A stretch of 64,000 nt of DNA, taken from contig OY282434.1 in assembly GCA_958296095.1 (NCBI GenBank), forward strand, positions 2,448,001-2,512,000, given 5' to 3'. A model generated the notes under the pieces. That model saw nothing but the letters and a program-made list of their open reading frames with translations, was not told where the DNA came from and did not search any database. This stretch comes from an uncultured Oligoflexales bacterium (lineage in GTDB: Bacteria > Bdellovibrionota_B > Oligoflexia > Oligoflexales > JAPPIL01). The first letter of the stretch is position 1; each line of letters begins with the position of its first letter. Made by a program: the position numbers and the translations under genes. Of the stretch, positions 34,788-44,446 are shown piece after piece.

Positions 34788-36376
34788 AAACGCATTACCC
34801 CGAATTTACTGGGCACATCTTGCACCGCAGCACTTGCCGCCAGTCCACGCGCGAGCACCGCCCGTGTCTGGCGCGGGTCGATAATGCCATCATCCCACAG
34901 GCGAGCAGTGGCATAGTAGGCAGAGCTTTCGCGCCCGTATTTAGCCAGGATCGGCTGCTTGATTTTTTCTATCTCGGCATCGGGCAAGGTTTGGTTGTGT
35001 TTGCGCAACTGCGCGGCCTTCACCGCAGCTAACACCGATGCGGCCTGCTCACCACCCATCACGGCAATACGGGCATTCGGCCACATAAACATCAGTGTCG
35101 GATCGAAAGCACGCCCGCACATGCCATAGTTGCCCGCGCCATAACTGCCGCCGATGACGACGGTAAACTTGGGCACGTCGGCGTTGGCGACAGCATGCAC
35201 CATCTTCGCCCCGTCCTTAGCGATACCGCCGTGCTCGTATTTTTTCCCTACCATATAGCCCGATATGTTTTGCAAAAAAATCATTGGCGTGCGTTCATGG
35301 CAGCATAGGCTGATGAAATGCGTTGCCTTCAAGGCACTCTCCGAAAACAAAATGCCGTTGTTGGCAACTATGCCTACCCGATAACCCTCAAGCCGGGCAA
35401 AACCACAGACTAACGTCGTGCCGTAATTTTTTTTAAATTCTAAAAACTGCGAAGCATCTACCAGCCGCGCAATTATCTCGCGCACGTCAAACTCCTGCCG
35501 CGCTTCAGCGGGCACGATGCCAAGCAACTCGTCGCTAGCATAAAGCGGTGGTTGTGGTGTCGCGCCAGCACTGCTGATCGCCCGCGGCTGTAGCTCAGCC
35601 ACGATGCTACGCAAGATGTGAATGGCATGCGCGTCGCTGTCGGCAAAGTGATCTGCCACCCCGCTGATGCGAGTATGCACGTCCGCCCCGCCGAGTTCTT
35701 CGGCACTGACCTCTTCGCCGGTGGCCGCCTTGACTAGCGGTGGTCCCGCAAGAAATATCGTGCCTCGGCCCTTGACGATGATGGCTTGGTCGGACATCGC
35801 AGGGATATACGCTCCCCCCGCGGTGCAGTAGCCGAACACTGCCGACAATTGCGGAATGCGCGCGGCACTCATCCGCGCTTGATTGAGAAAGATACGCCCG
35901 AAATGCTCGCGATCGGGAAAAACTTCTGCCTGCAAGGGCAAGAACGCTCCGCCCGAATCGACTAGATACAGGCACGGCAAGCGATTGCGCTGGGCAATCT
36001 CCTGGGCACGCAAGTGTTTTTTGACGGTGATGGGATAGTAAGTGCCTCCCTTGATGCTGAAATCGTTGGCAACGATTATGCAGGGGCGATTGTGAATCAG
36101 ACCAATGCCAGTGATGATGCCTCCCGCAGGCACATCATGTTCGTAGAGCTGATAGCCAGCCAACGGTGAAAGTTCAAGCAACTCACTGCCCGCATCGAGC
36201 AGCAGGGCAACGCGCTCCCGCACAGGCAACTTGCCCTCGTGCCGCGCGGCAGAGGCAGGCGGGGCGAGATGGCGTTGCAACTGCTCAGCAAGATCGAGAT
36301 TGAAACGATAACGCTGTTGATAGTCTGCCGATGCTGGGTCGAGGCTGCTCTTCAAACTCACCGCCGCACCCGCCAA
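34784..36376 (-). CDS. Acyl-CoA carboxylase carboxyltransferase subunit (MccB/PccB type)
   Basis: The beta subunit transfers carboxyl from biotin to an acyl-CoA. The 530-residue protein has both crotonase-like halves, with [14 protein letters not shown] in the N-terminal half and [18 protein letters not shown] plus the [15 protein letters not shown] stretch in the C-terminal half. The latter wording is closest to 3-methylcrotonyl-CoA carboxylase beta (leucine breakdown); propionyl-CoA specificity cannot be excluded. No biotin-carboxylase subunit is next to it. The TTG start at 36376 overlaps the exonuclease gene by 19 bases; GTG 36361 is an alternative. Confidence 0.88.
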   Translation of the reverse strand: MAGAAVSLKSSLDPASADYQQRYRFNLDLAEQLQRHLAPPASAARHEGKLPVRERVALLLDAGSELLELSPLAGYQLYEHDVPAGGIITGIGLIHNRPCIIVANDFSIKGGTYYPITVKKHLRAQEIAQRNRLPCLYLVDSGGAFLPLQAEVFPDREHFGRIFLNQARMSAARIPQLSAVFGYCTAGGAYIPAMSDQAIIVKGRGTIFLAGPPLVKAATGEEVSAEELGGADVHTRISGVADHFADSDAHAIHILRSIVAELQPRAISSAGATPQPPLYASDELLGIVPAEARQEFDVREIIARLVDASQFLEFKKNYGTTLVCGFARLEGYRVGIVANNGILFSESALKATHFISLCCHERTPMIFLQNISGYMVGKKYEHGGIAKDGAKMVHAVANADVPKFTVVIGGSYGAGNYGMCGRAFDPTLMFMWPNARIAVMGGEQAASVLAAVKAAQLRKHNQTLPDAEIEKIKQPILAKYGRESSAYYATARLWDDGIIDPRQTRAVLARGLAASAAVQDVPSKFGVMRF

Positions 36377-37035
36377 GCCTCAAGGTCACACAGCTTAAGG
36401 CTGTCGAGGTTAAGCATACTGCTGAATACCTGTGCCGTTACCTCGGCATCGCCGATGGAACGGTGGCGGGAGGCAAAGGACAGCCCATAGTGCTGTGCCA
36501 ACATGTCGAGCGTGCGCCGCTCCAAATCGGGCAACAACTGCCGCGCCATCTTCAAGGTGCAGTAGATAGGGCAGTAAAAATCCCATTCGTGCTTGTCACA
36601 AGCTGTGCGCAAGAAAGAAGCATCAAACTCAGCATTGTGGGCAACCAACACCGAGCCTTTGATGAATTGCAGGAAGTTGTCGATTACCTCACAAAGACGC
36701 GGCTGGTCTTGTAGATCAGCGCTGGTCAAGCCCGTGATCCGAGTCGTTGCCCAAGTCACGCCGTTTTCAGGGTTGATTAGCTGGCTATACTGGCCACACT
36801 TTTTGTTGTTGATATACTTGATTGCCCCGATCTCGACGATCTCATGCTTGCTAGCCTTAAGTCCTGTGGTCTCAAAGTCGAACACCACCCACGGGACTTC
36901 CGCTAACCGCTGATCTAGGTCGGGCATGTAACGCAAAGTTTGGCGCAAACGCAAGTCTCCTGCCCGCTGCGGTTTAGGTTTTGCAGGCGGAAAAAGCACC
37001 TCGTAAAACATCGAATGTTTGAGCTGATCATCCAT
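36358..37035 (-). CDS. DnaQ-like DEDDh 3'-5' exonuclease
   Basis: Resembles the epsilon-subunit/exonuclease family. The three acidic motifs and the general-base His are present: VVFDFETTG (about residue 50), [13 protein letters not shown] (about 132) and [11 protein letters not shown] (about 193), making a DEDDh active site. A 40-residue N-terminal extension precedes the domain. It may proofread for a polymerase or act in repair or RNA processing; a stand-alone DnaQ-like enzyme cannot be told from the replicative epsilon here. It is co-oriented and overlapping with the carboxylase gene. Confidence 0.83.
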   Translation of the reverse strand: MDDQLKHSMFYEVLFPPAKPKPQRAGDLRLRQTLRYMPDLDQRLAEVPWVVFDFETTGLKASKHEIVEIGAIKYINNKKCGQYSQLINPENGVTWATTRITGLTSADLQDQPRLCEVIDNFLQFIKGSVLVAHNAEFDASFLRTACDKHEWDFYCPIYCTLKMARQLLPDLERRTLDMLAQHYGLSFASRHRSIGDAEVTAQVFSSMLNLDSLKLCDLEAWRVRR

Positions 37036-37103
37036 GCCTTCCCCCGCACCGAATTCCGCGACGGGGGAGCATAGCTAATTTTGGTCGTAGTGTCGATTTA
37101 GTT

Positions 37104-37628
37104 TTAGCGTTTTTTCTTGGCGCGGGCATCGGCAACACGCCTCTTCCTGTCGTCGTGCGTGAAGCCCATGACCACCCGCAGGCGAGGGCTGCCGTTAGCG
37201 TCCTTGAAGGTTTTTTTCTGGAAATTCTGCAGGATATAGAGGTCACGATAAGCTTTCAACGTGCCTGAGGCAACAAGTGTGCCAATCTTTTCCTCAATCT
37301 TGCGATCTTTGCCGAGACGTTGAAAAATTGTTAGCCTCGTCTTATACTGCCGCGTCTGTCGCGACCACAGCACGGGTCGGGTGACGAAATGCCAATCGCC
37401 GAAGTAGAAATGACTGGTACGGCTGAGCGCAGCCCGCAAGGTGAGCTTGCGTTCCTTGGTGCGTCGGTAGGTGGGCTGGCCGCGGTTGTTGTGCGGCACG
37501 AACTTCCGCCACGGAGTGAGGCTCAGGGCAATGCGCACCTGATCCTTGGCAGGGGCAAGTGTAGGTGTCTTGACAGGGCGCACAGCCAGGAGACAGGGAA
37601 GCAGTGCGCTAAGCAGTAAGATTTTCAC
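37104..37628 (-). CDS. Secreted basic hypothetical protein
   Basis: A GTG at 37628 with GAGG six bases upstream gives a signal-peptide start (KILLLSALLPCLLAVRPV). Upstream ATG codons in the same frame would place the signal inside the chain and were rejected. The 174-residue product is basic and aromatic (TSHFYFGDWHFVTRPVLW) and ends in a Lys/Arg tail. It may be an envelope or barrel-associated protein; no family was recognised. It is divergent to the aminotransferase. Confidence 0.62.
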   Translation of the reverse strand: MKILLLSALLPCLLAVRPVKTPTLAPAKDQVRIALSLTPWRKFVPHNNRGQPTYRRTKERKLTLRAALSRTSHFYFGDWHFVTRPVLWSRQTRQYKTRLTIFQRLGKDRKIEEKIGTLVASGTLKAYRDLYILQNFQKKTFKDANGSPRLRVVMGFTHDDRKRRVADARAKKKR

Positions 37629-37709
37629 AATCACCTCAGCGGTTGTGTTGGTTTCAGGGTATAGTTTCATTTTAACCTCTAACCCCGCCCTTGTTAAGGA
37701 GGAGCACGC

Positions 37710-38900
37710 ATGCATATTGCCGAACAGGTAAGGCTTGCCCTGCAAAAATCATCGACCATTCGCAAAATGTTTGAGGAGGGCGCACGCCTGAAAGCTAAAT
37801 ACGGTGCCGACCAAGTGCATGATTTTTCGCTCGGCAATCCCTGCAACGAACCACCGCCCGCGGTGCAGCAAGCCCTGCACGCTTTGGTCACCGCGCCGCC
37901 ACCGCGGCTACACTCCTACATGCCTAACGCTGGCCATCCCTCAACTCGTGCCGCCCTCGCCGCCTGGCTAACACAACGTGACCAGCTGGCCGTGAGCGCC
38001 GACGATGTCGTCATGTGTGTCGGTGCAGGCGGAGGGCTAAATGTAGTGCTGAAGGCAATTCTCAATCCCGACGACGAGGTAATTGCCATCGCACCGTATT
38101 TTGTTGAATATGACTCCTATGCCCGCAATCACGGCGGGCGCCTCGTTGTCTGCGATAGCGATGCACAGTTTCATCTCGACTGCAACCGTATCGCCGCGGC
38201 TCTCACGCCCCGCACCAGGGCCGTGTTGATCAACAGCCCCAACAATCCCACTGGGGTCGTCTATCACGCCGCCGAACTGCAACGCTTGGGTAAACTTCTA
38301 CAGGCGCATCAAGCTAAGCACCCCACCCAGACTCTCTATCTGCTCTCCGACGAACCCTATCGCCAAATTGTCTACGATGATGTGCAGTGCAGTTCGATCG
38401 GGAATTTTTACGACAACGCGATCATCGTCACCTCATTTTCTAAAGACATGGGACTAGCAGGCGAAAGAATTGGCTACATCTACGTCTCACCACGCTGCAC
38501 GCTACCTGATCTGCGCGCCGCACTCGCCCTCACGACCCGCACGCTCGGCTTTGTCAATGCCCCCTCGCTGATGCAGAAAGTCGCCGAACATGCCCTTGCT
38601 GCCCCTGTAGATGTAACTTCTCTCGACCACAAGCGCACTGCCATGGCAGAAATTTTGCGCGCCGCGGGGCTAAAGTTCAGTCTGCCACAAGGTGCGTTTT
38701 ATTTTTTCCCGTCCGTGCCCGGAGGAGACGATGCAGGGTTTTGTGAATTTCTGCAAAAAAACTACCGCATTCTGGTCGTCGCCGGTCGCACCTTTGGTCG
38801 GCGCGGGCATTTTCGCCTCAGCTACAGCGTGCCTGACCAAGTAATCGCTAACTCAAGACAGGCCTGGCTGGACGCGGTGCGAGCATGGCAGCAGACGTAG
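37710..38900 (+). CDS. Class I/II pyridoxal-phosphate aminotransferase
   Basis: PLP-dependent aspartate-aminotransferase-fold enzyme. The 396-residue chain shows the N-terminal FSLGNPCNEPP segment, INSPNNPTGVVY, the cofactor Asp/Tyr region LLSDEPYRQIVYDD and the Schiff-base Lys in SFSKDMGLAGERIGY. The wording is close to aminotransferases that begin with SLGNPN-type motifs. The amino-donor is unknown. AAGGAGGAG stands seven bases ahead of ATG 37710. hemW overlaps its end by 16 bases. Confidence 0.88.
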   Translation: MHIAEQVRLALQKSSTIRKMFEEGARLKAKYGADQVHDFSLGNPCNEPPPAVQQALHALVTAPPPRLHSYMPNAGHPSTRAALAAWLTQRDQLAVSADDVVMCVGAGGGLNVVLKAILNPDDEVIAIAPYFVEYDSYARNHGGRLVVCDSDAQFHLDCNRIAAALTPRTRAVLINSPNNPTGVVYHAAELQRLGKLLQAHQAKHPTQTLYLLSDEPYRQIVYDDVQCSSIGNFYDNAIIVTSFSKDMGLAGERIGYIYVSPRCTLPDLRAALALTTRTLGFVNAPSLMQKVAEHALAAPVDVTSLDHKRTAMAEILRAAGLKFSLPQGAFYFFPSVPGGDDAGFCEFLQKNYRILVVAGRTFGRRGHFRLSYSVPDQVIANSRQAWLDAVRAWQQT

Positions 38901-40081
38901 AGGCACTGTATCTGCACATCCCTTTCTGTGCGGCGCTCTGTCACTATTGTGACTTCGCCAAGACCGCCAATTACCGTGACGAGCTTGTGGCTAGTTATTT
39001 CCAGCGCCTGCATGAGCACCTCGCCCTGTGGTGTGCGCACTTGCCGCGCACTGCAAGCTTTGCCAGCGTCTATCTCGGTGGTGGCACACCTTCGTTGTTT
39101 AGCACGCAGTTTGCGCCGTTGTTGGCCTTATGTGCCGAGCATCTCGCCCCTGACTGTGAGATAACACTGGAGGCTAATCCGCAGGACATCACGCGGGAAA
39201 ATTTAACCTGCTGGCGAACGTTAGGTATCAACCGTCTGTCGCTCGGCGTGCAAACTTTCAACCCTCAGCATTTGCATTTTTTGCGCCGCACCCATACAGG
39301 GCCGCAGGCACGAGACGCGGTGTTGCTAGCCGCTGAATTTTTTGCGGATAATCTCAGCGCGGATTTGATTTATGGTTTTCCGCAGCAGTGCCAGACAGAA
39401 CTCGCCGCCGACCTCGACACGGTGGTGGCTCTACCGCTGGCACATGTCAGTTTTTACAATCTCACCTACGAGAGTGGCACGCCGATCGGTCGGGCACAGC
39501 AGCGAGGCAAATTAACCCCGCTCGCGGCCGAGATAGAAACGCAGATGTATACCTTCTTGTGCACAGAGCTTGCCGCGCACGGCTTTGAGCACTATGAAAT
39601 TTCTAACTGGGCGAAGGCTGACAAGCGCAGTCGCCACAATTCAACCTACTGGCGTGATGCAGGTTATCTCGGTATCGGGGCTGGTGCCCATGGCTATCTG
39701 CCCGCGGCAGCGGGGGTGGGCTTGAGGTATAGCTACACTCGCAACGAACGCACCTTCAGCAGGCACGCGCTGCCCGAGGTGGCAGAGATGCAGGCCTTGA
39801 CGCAACTGCCGCGGCTGCTCGACACGCTGCTCACTATCGACCGCCGCGCTGGCGACGCTTGGTTGCTGGAGTACCTGGCCAGCAGTTTACGCACTGTCTA
39901 TGGCGTTGACTTGCAGCGCATTGCAACCAAGAGTGGCAAAGCTTTTGTGCCGACGGCGATGCTGGACGCACCCCTGCACGAGGGGCCGTTAAGACGACAC
40001 AACAATGTGCTCTACTTAGCGCGTCAGGAGTGGTGGCGGGAGAATTTTTGGTTACGACAGCTACTGCCTGCATTCGCATGA
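38885..40081 (+). CDS. hemW: HemW-like radical SAM haem chaperone
   Basis: Formerly annotated as oxygen-independent coproporphyrinogen oxidase-like; HemW binds haem and an iron-sulphur cluster. The 398-residue product has the radical SAM cysteines in CAALCHYCDF (CxxxCxxC), then YLGGGTPSLF, LEANPQDI, RLSLGVQTF and a C-terminal HemN-like domain. True HemN has an extra N-terminal region that is missing here. It overlaps the aminotransferase gene. Its last 35 bases are followed by a near copy of themselves (40080-40110). Confidence 0.9.
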   Translation: MAADVEALYLHIPFCAALCHYCDFAKTANYRDELVASYFQRLHEHLALWCAHLPRTASFASVYLGGGTPSLFSTQFAPLLALCAEHLAPDCEITLEANPQDITRENLTCWRTLGINRLSLGVQTFNPQHLHFLRRTHTGPQARDAVLLAAEFFADNLSADLIYGFPQQCQTELAADLDTVVALPLAHVSFYNLTYESGTPIGRAQQRGKLTPLAAEIETQMYTFLCTELAAHGFEHYEISNWAKADKRSRHNSTYWRDAGYLGIGAGAHGYLPAAAGVGLRYSYTRNERTFSRHALPEVAEMQALTQLPRLLDTLLTIDRRAGDAWLLEYLASSLRTVYGVDLQRIATKSGKAFVPTAMLDAPLHEGPLRRHNNVLYLARQEWWRENFWLRQLLPAFA

Positions 40082-40112
40082 GAATTTTTGGTTAAGACGG
40101 CTGCCTGCATCA

Positions 40113-40307
40113 TCAGCTAGATTTTTTCTTCAGATACCAGACTATCGCCGCGATAAATGTCAGCGGCGCAAAACTTAACAGGGCTGTGGTCAAGATAAAT
40201 GCACTGCGCGACTCTTCGCTCGCGTAGCCACAGACACTGCAAGCCAGCACTGGTGTAGCCAGCCAGATTGGCATCAGAAATATACTAGCCCGTAAAGCAA
40301 CGGCCAT
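40113..40307 (-). CDS. Small membrane protein downstream of cytochrome oxidase subunit III
   Basis: The 64-residue product has two hydrophobic segments flanking a CSVCGYASEES motif and ends in a Lys-rich tail. Its start overlaps the subunit III gene by 34 bases, and both are in one transcription direction. The Cys pair could bind metal or a thiol partner during oxidase assembly, but that is an inference from position. Confidence 0.6.
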   Translation of the reverse strand: MAVALRASIFLMPIWLATPVLACSVCGYASEESRSAFILTTALLSFAPLTFIAAIVWYLKKKSS

Positions 40308-40840
40308 ATTCCCACCACAAAAAACCAGAACATACGCAAGGCGCGCAGGTCAGCAAGTCGTTCCCGCCGCAGATATAAAAAAATCATCAGCAACACCGTC
40401 ACCGCCGCGTGCAGGGCATGTGCACCTACGAGCAGAAAAAAACAGGCGGCGAAAATGCTTGAGGTCATCGTCATGCCATAGGACAGCAACCTCGACCACT
40501 CGTAGCCCTGCGTCGTGACAAAAATCAGCCCGCCGATGATAGCGGCGAGAAAAAAATTCTCCCCTGCACTCCTATCCTTGTTCCATTTTAGCGCCGCGAG
40601 ATGCAAAAAGTAACCACTGATCAGCAGCACCCCTGTATTTAGCCCTGTGGCCAGCACTGGCAGAGTAATGTGCGAGGGCAGGACGAACGCTTCCCCCCGC
40701 CCTGCCTTGATAATCAAGAAAGCACTGATCAAAGCGGCAAAGAACATCAGCTCTGAACCCACGAAAATCAGCGTGCCCAATTCTGCACTAGAGAGTAGCG
40801 GTGTCGCTCTGGATCGAGGTGTTGTCATCGTCTCCAGCAT
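40274..40840 (-). CDS. Cytochrome c oxidase subunit III
   Basis: Membrane subunit of a haem-copper terminal oxidase. The 188-residue chain has the family pattern of five to six membrane helices: LGTLIFVGSELMFFAAL, GLNTGVLLISGYFLHLAAL, a TQGYEWSRLL loop and FFLLVGAHALHAAVTVLL, with the conserved Glu in the SELMFFA helix and the GxHAxHV-like motif. This short form lacks the extra N-terminal helices of mitochondrial types. Other oxidase subunits are not in the window, and the gene borders a divergent methyltransferase. Confidence 0.87.
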   Translation of the reverse strand: MLETMTTPRSRATPLLSSAELGTLIFVGSELMFFAALISAFLIIKAGRGEAFVLPSHITLPVLATGLNTGVLLISGYFLHLAALKWNKDRSAGENFFLAAIIGGLIFVTTQGYEWSRLLSYGMTMTSSIFAACFFLLVGAHALHAAVTVLLMIFLYLRRERLADLRALRMFWFFVVGIWPLLYGLVYF

Positions 40841-40966
40841 TATTAAATTAATGCTCAGCCATGAAGCTAAACATTTCTGCTCCAGCTGTCAAGCTCGCCA
40901 GAAGACGAGCGTATGGCTATACATGTGTGCCAAGCTTGTGCTATATCGGCGCGCCGGAGGTGTGTG

Positions 40967-41770
40967 ATGACGAACCACGATTATGTTTTGGCAAGGTTTA
41001 GGGGTGAAATCGAGCGGCTTGGGTTTCAGTATAAGCTTTGGTCGCCTGCCACGTACGCGTTGTGGCAAAGAGGCGGGCTGGGCGCGGGGGCGCGGGTGCT
41101 CGATGCTGGTTGCGGGCCTGGTTTTGCCAGCCTTGATCTTGCGGCGCGGGTGGGCGCACAAGGGCATGTCACAGCCTTCGATCGCACGACGAAGTATCTG
41201 CAACATCTCGAACAGCAGCTCGATGCGCGCCAGATTACCAACGTTACGCTCAAGCAAGGGCTGCTGGACAACACTGAGTTGCCTGCCGCCGAGTTTGATT
41301 TTATTTTCACCAAGATGGTGCTGCTGTTCATGCCTGACCTCGATCGGGTCATAGCTGAATTCAAGCGCGTGCTGAAACCCGGTGGCAAGCTGCTAGTCAG
41401 CGAGCTGGCTGCCTATTGGCAAGTCTCACCGCCAAATCCTGCCGTCGATAAGGTTATCGCCCGCAGTCGCCAGCATTTTTGTGACAACGGGGCCAAACCA
41501 GAAGTCGGGCGTGTCTTGCCATATGCACTCAGCCAGGGCGGTTTTAAACTGGAATCGCTAGAGCCAGAGGTAAAAATCGACCGACCTGGCAGTGACCTGT
41601 GGCGCTCGTTGACACTGCTCTACGAGGTAGCATTGCCCGTGTACGTTGAAGAGGGCATAGTTAGCCAAGCTGAGGCCAAGTTGTTCCAACAGGAGATAGC
41701 GAACATGGCAAAAAGTGCGGGAACATTCATCACTTCGTATCTGTTTTTGCACATCGTTGCAACCAAGTAG
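40967..41770 (+). CDS. Class I SAM-dependent methyltransferase
   Basis: The 267-residue product has motif I VLDAGCGPGFASLDLA, an acidic loop after AFDRTTKYL, a motif near FDFIFTKMVLLFM, and post-motif LKPGGKLLVSE. GGAGGT lies five bases before ATG 40967; upstream in-frame codons to 40913 were not used. The substrate is unknown. A UbiE/small-molecule type is more likely than a nucleic-acid methylase because no target-recognition part is seen. Repeat cluster 3 begins directly after its stop. Confidence 0.8.
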   Translation: MTNHDYVLARFRGEIERLGFQYKLWSPATYALWQRGGLGAGARVLDAGCGPGFASLDLAARVGAQGHVTAFDRTTKYLQHLEQQLDARQITNVTLKQGLLDNTELPAAEFDFIFTKMVLLFMPDLDRVIAEFKRVLKPGGKLLVSELAAYWQVSPPNPAVDKVIARSRQHFCDNGAKPEVGRVLPYALSQGGFKLESLEPEVKIDRPGSDLWRSLTLLYEVALPVYVEEGIVSQAEAKLFQQEIANMAKSAGTFITSYLFLHIVATK

Positions 41771-42049
41771 CCTATAGCCAAACATCTCTGCCGTTCATGG
41801 CGCTCTCGGTAGGCAAGAGGTGGGGGCAACCGCCGAGAGATTTGGGGGCAGGTCTGAACGCGATAGCGAGAGGTCTGAGAACAAGCAGCGAGAGGATGCA
41901 GAGAGACTAGAGGATAAGCAGCGAGCTAGGAAGCGAGCGTTACAAAAAAGCCGCGTAGCGCGTAGCGCGCCACGGCACAGCCCTACCGAGAAACTTGGGG
42001 GCAAGGACACCACTTAGCACAAACCTCCGTTGTCTTGGCGAGGCGCAGC

Positions 42050-42184
42050 CCTACCGAGAAACCCGACCTGAGACAGGTATAGGCACATGCCTTGTGCAAG
42101 AGCATAATCTGACAGTAATATGGCAGTATTTATGGTCGGGTTTTCGCACGGTCTCACCGCGCCCTTCATGGAGTCCTCGCTAGG
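42050..42184 (-). repeat. Structured repeat core, copy D
   Basis: In element orientation AAACCCGACC pairs with GGTCGGGTTT. The inner hairpin is ATGC/GCAT with an added CTTG/CAAG pair, an alternative closing of the same loop. The left outer arm is altered by mutation. Confidence 0.85.
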
Positions 42185-42257
42185 CAAGCTTGAACGCAAC
42201 CGCGAGAGGCAGAGACCTTCCTTAGCCCGTACCGCCGTTATCTTGGCGCGGTGCAGA

Positions 42258-42391
42258 CCTACCGAGAAACCCGACCTCAACAGGTATAGGTACATGCCTT
42301 GTGCAAAAAAATAAACTGACGGCAATATGGCAGTATTTATGGTCGAGTTTTCGTACGGTCTTGCCGTGCCGTTCATGAAGCTCTCGGTGGG
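42258..42391 (-). repeat. Structured repeat core, copy E
   Basis: In element orientation AAACTCGACC faces GGTCGGGTTT, giving a T-G wobble position where copies B-D have C-G. The outer arms are nearly intact. Confidence 0.85.
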
Positions 42392-42755
42392 CAAACCTGA
42401 ACGCAAGAGCGAGAGACTTGGGCGCAAGCAGAGGGGGCGCGCAGAGTGGCCTGAGAACATGCAGCGAGCTAGGAAGCGAGCGATACAAAGAGCCGTAGCG
42501 CAGCGAACGGCCTCGCCCCGCCCTTCATGGAGTCCTCGCTAGGCAAGCTTGAACGCAACCGCGAGAAACTTGGAAACAAGCAGAGAGGGGCACGAGGGCA
42601 AGCTTGAACGCAATAGCGAGGGGTCTGAGGACGAGGAGCGAGCTAGAAAGCGAGCGTTACGAAGAGCCGCGTAGCGCATCGCGTAGCGATGAGCTAGCAA
42701 GCGAGCGTTACAAAAAAGCCTCGTAGACGAGCGTTACAAAAAAGCCGCAGCGCAG

Positions 42756-43484
42756 CTAAACCATCTGCATTGCTTGTAATTTCGCCCGCCCCCCAGCGCT
42801 AAAGTATGGCAGTGGACTGCGCTGTCTCAAGCGCGCGACCCTCCGCCGCAAACTAGCCAGGGTGGCATTCACTGCCGTGGGGGTGGCAGGATCTTTTGTT
42901 TGCACAAAATCAAACCACAGCGGCGTTTCCGTGTTGTAGCAGTAGTTGACGATTGTCTCACAGTCGAGCATGGTATCGGGATGCCACACGGGTAAATAGT
43001 TTTCAACCAGCACCACCGTGTTAGGCAAGTGCGGTATCGGCAGCAAGCTATCCTGGCGGTCGTCGCACATGGTAACGAAATGCACATTGCGGTTAAAACG
43101 CCAGGCCGCAGCAACTGCCAGTGACCACAACGGCCCTGGCGTAGTGCTGTCTTTGGAAGTCAACACTCGGCCACCGACCTGCGCCCCGCTGTTGATTGCT
43201 GCTAGTTTTTGCAGAGCAACCCGATCAAGCACGGTGTAGAGGAATTGCTTGTGCCCCACACCCCATCGGCGCTGATAGCGGTCGAGCACGGCTTGCAGTC
43301 TTGTCACGCGCGCCGCCAAGGGACAGAGCTTAATGCCTACCGCGGTCTCCTGTTGCCCCGTGCCACCACAGCAGCTGAACCAGGTAGGGCTAGCCTCCGC
43401 TTGCCACTCACTTTTGACCAGCCCCATGAAGGGAGAGCGTGCCTCAGGGTCGACGAGTTCTGCCAGCAAACAACGACGTAGCAT
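42756..43484 (-). CDS. Hypothetical protein downstream of the DnaC-like loader
   Basis: The 242-residue product was not recognised. It contains several Cys (SCCGGTGQQ, CYNTE), an Arg-rich helix (SLRRRVARLRQR) and mixed alpha/beta sequence (RNVHFVTMCDD, LPNTVVLVENYLPVW). Its start overlaps the stop of the loader gene by one base (TAATG), so they are coupled. Its TAG stop is the first edge of repeat cluster 3, so the original C-terminus may have been replaced. A role in replication initiation is possible from context only. Confidence 0.65.
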   Translation of the reverse strand: MLRRCLLAELVDPEARSPFMGLVKSEWQAEASPTWFSCCGGTGQQETAVGIKLCPLAARVTRLQAVLDRYQRRWGVGHKQFLYTVLDRVALQKLAAINSGAQVGGRVLTSKDSTTPGPLWSLAVAAAWRFNRNVHFVTMCDDRQDSLLPIPHLPNTVVLVENYLPVWHPDTMLDCETIVNYCYNTETPLWFDFVQTKDPATPTAVNATLASLRRRVARLRQRSPLPYFSAGGRAKLQAMQMV

Positions 43485-44344
43485 TATCGCAGCTGACGAA
43501 AGTCAGCACCGTGCAGTTCGTAAAAATCGGTTATCTCAACCAGTCTGGAGTAAGTGCGATCACCGACCAGCGTGCGCAGTTCTTTGAGGCTGTAGTCAGG
43601 CGGACGCTTAGTCTCTTCACCCGTATCCAGTGGGATGTTGAACGAGCCCCGCTGCACTGTCTTGGGCACAGCTAGGCGATAGTTGGTCGAAGCAATCACC
43701 GTGCGGTTGCGGTTGTAACGTCCCATAATCAGCTGATCGAGAATGTTTTTTTCCCACTCGCTGTTGCGACCTTTGCCAATTTCATCGATGGCCAGCACAT
43801 CGACAGCAATCAATGGTTCAAGCGTGCTCAATTCAGAGCGATCACTGCCAAAACCATCCCGCAAAATAGATAACAGCTGAAAAAAATCGACAAACCGCAC
43901 GTTGATGCCCCTGGTCACCAGTTCTCGTGTCAATGCCACCAACAGATGCGTCTTGCCCAAGCCCACGGGACCCGACAACACCAGCCCTCTGCTACTGACA
44001 GGGTTGAAGGTCTTCAGCCACGCCCGCATTGCTTTGAGATGCCTCTTCATGTCGTCGTCCAGGTTGGTGAAGTTGTCCAATGTTGCGCGGGCAAATCGGG
44101 CGGGAATCGTGGCGCGATTGATGCGGCCAATTACCGCTCCTGGCATGGGCTTCTTGCAGGCACGGCTCACGCCATCGACGGTCAACAAGTTGCTGCCGAC
44201 GCACAGCGGGCAACGCACAACACAGCTGCAGCGTTCAGCACGAGCAAGACCACCGTCCGCCTGCATCACATAACCTGTGCCATTGCAGCATGGTGGCCGA
44301 GAGCTCAACGCGCAGACACGTTCAATTGGTGTGGCTGTGGTCAC
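43484..44344 (-). CDS. DnaC/DnaI-like AAA+ helicase loader
   Basis: ATPase resembling helicase loaders. The 286-residue protein starts with a Cys-rich part (PPCCNGTG, CSCVVRCPLCVG) that may bind zinc as in DnaI. The AAA+ domain follows, with Walker A SGPVGLGKTHLL, Walker B DVLAIDEIGKG, and sensor-like ASTNYRL. GTG 44344 has AGAGG nine bases upstream and sits about 20 bases after the predicted transcript start; a longer frame to 44407 would overlap the promoter. It probably loads DnaB. Confidence 0.83.
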   Translation of the reverse strand: MTTATPIERVCALSSRPPCCNGTGYVMQADGGLARAERCSCVVRCPLCVGSNLLTVDGVSRACKKPMPGAVIGRINRATIPARFARATLDNFTNLDDDMKRHLKAMRAWLKTFNPVSSRGLVLSGPVGLGKTHLLVALTRELVTRGINVRFVDFFQLLSILRDGFGSDRSELSTLEPLIAVDVLAIDEIGKGRNSEWEKNILDQLIMGRYNRNRTVIASTNYRLAVPKTVQRGSFNIPLDTGEETKRPPDYSLKELRTLVGDRTYSRLVEITDFYELHGADFRQLR

Positions 44345-44371
44345 TGACTTGCACCTCTGCTCCGCCGCATT

Positions 44372-44400
44372 ATTATACAAAAGCAATTGTCGGAAAACAA
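44372..44400 (-). promoter_or_regulatory. Promoter of the helicase-loader operon
   Basis: On the minus strand TTGTTT (44395-44400), 17-base spacer, TATAAT (44372-44377), a consensus -10 box. The predicted start near 44365 gives a leader of about 20 bases to GTG 44344. It lies between the divergent loader and purD genes. Confidence 0.7.
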
Positions 44401-44446
44401 AAATCAATGCTACAAAAATCAGCGAGTGGGGCTTGAGGATGATACG

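Larger units (their letters stand above)
41771..42755 (-). repeat. Composite dispersed repeat cluster 3 (minus orientation)
   Basis: About 985 bases without a supported gene, filled with modules in minus orientation: GAGCGAGCTAGGAAGCGAGC type, CTTGAACGCAACCGCGAGAG type, CTCCGTTGTCTTGGCGAGG type, and two full structured cores (42050-42184 and 42258-42391). A truncated core edge is seen at about 41793-41813. The right end abuts the TAG stop of the minus-strand gene at 42756. Confidence 0.88.
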
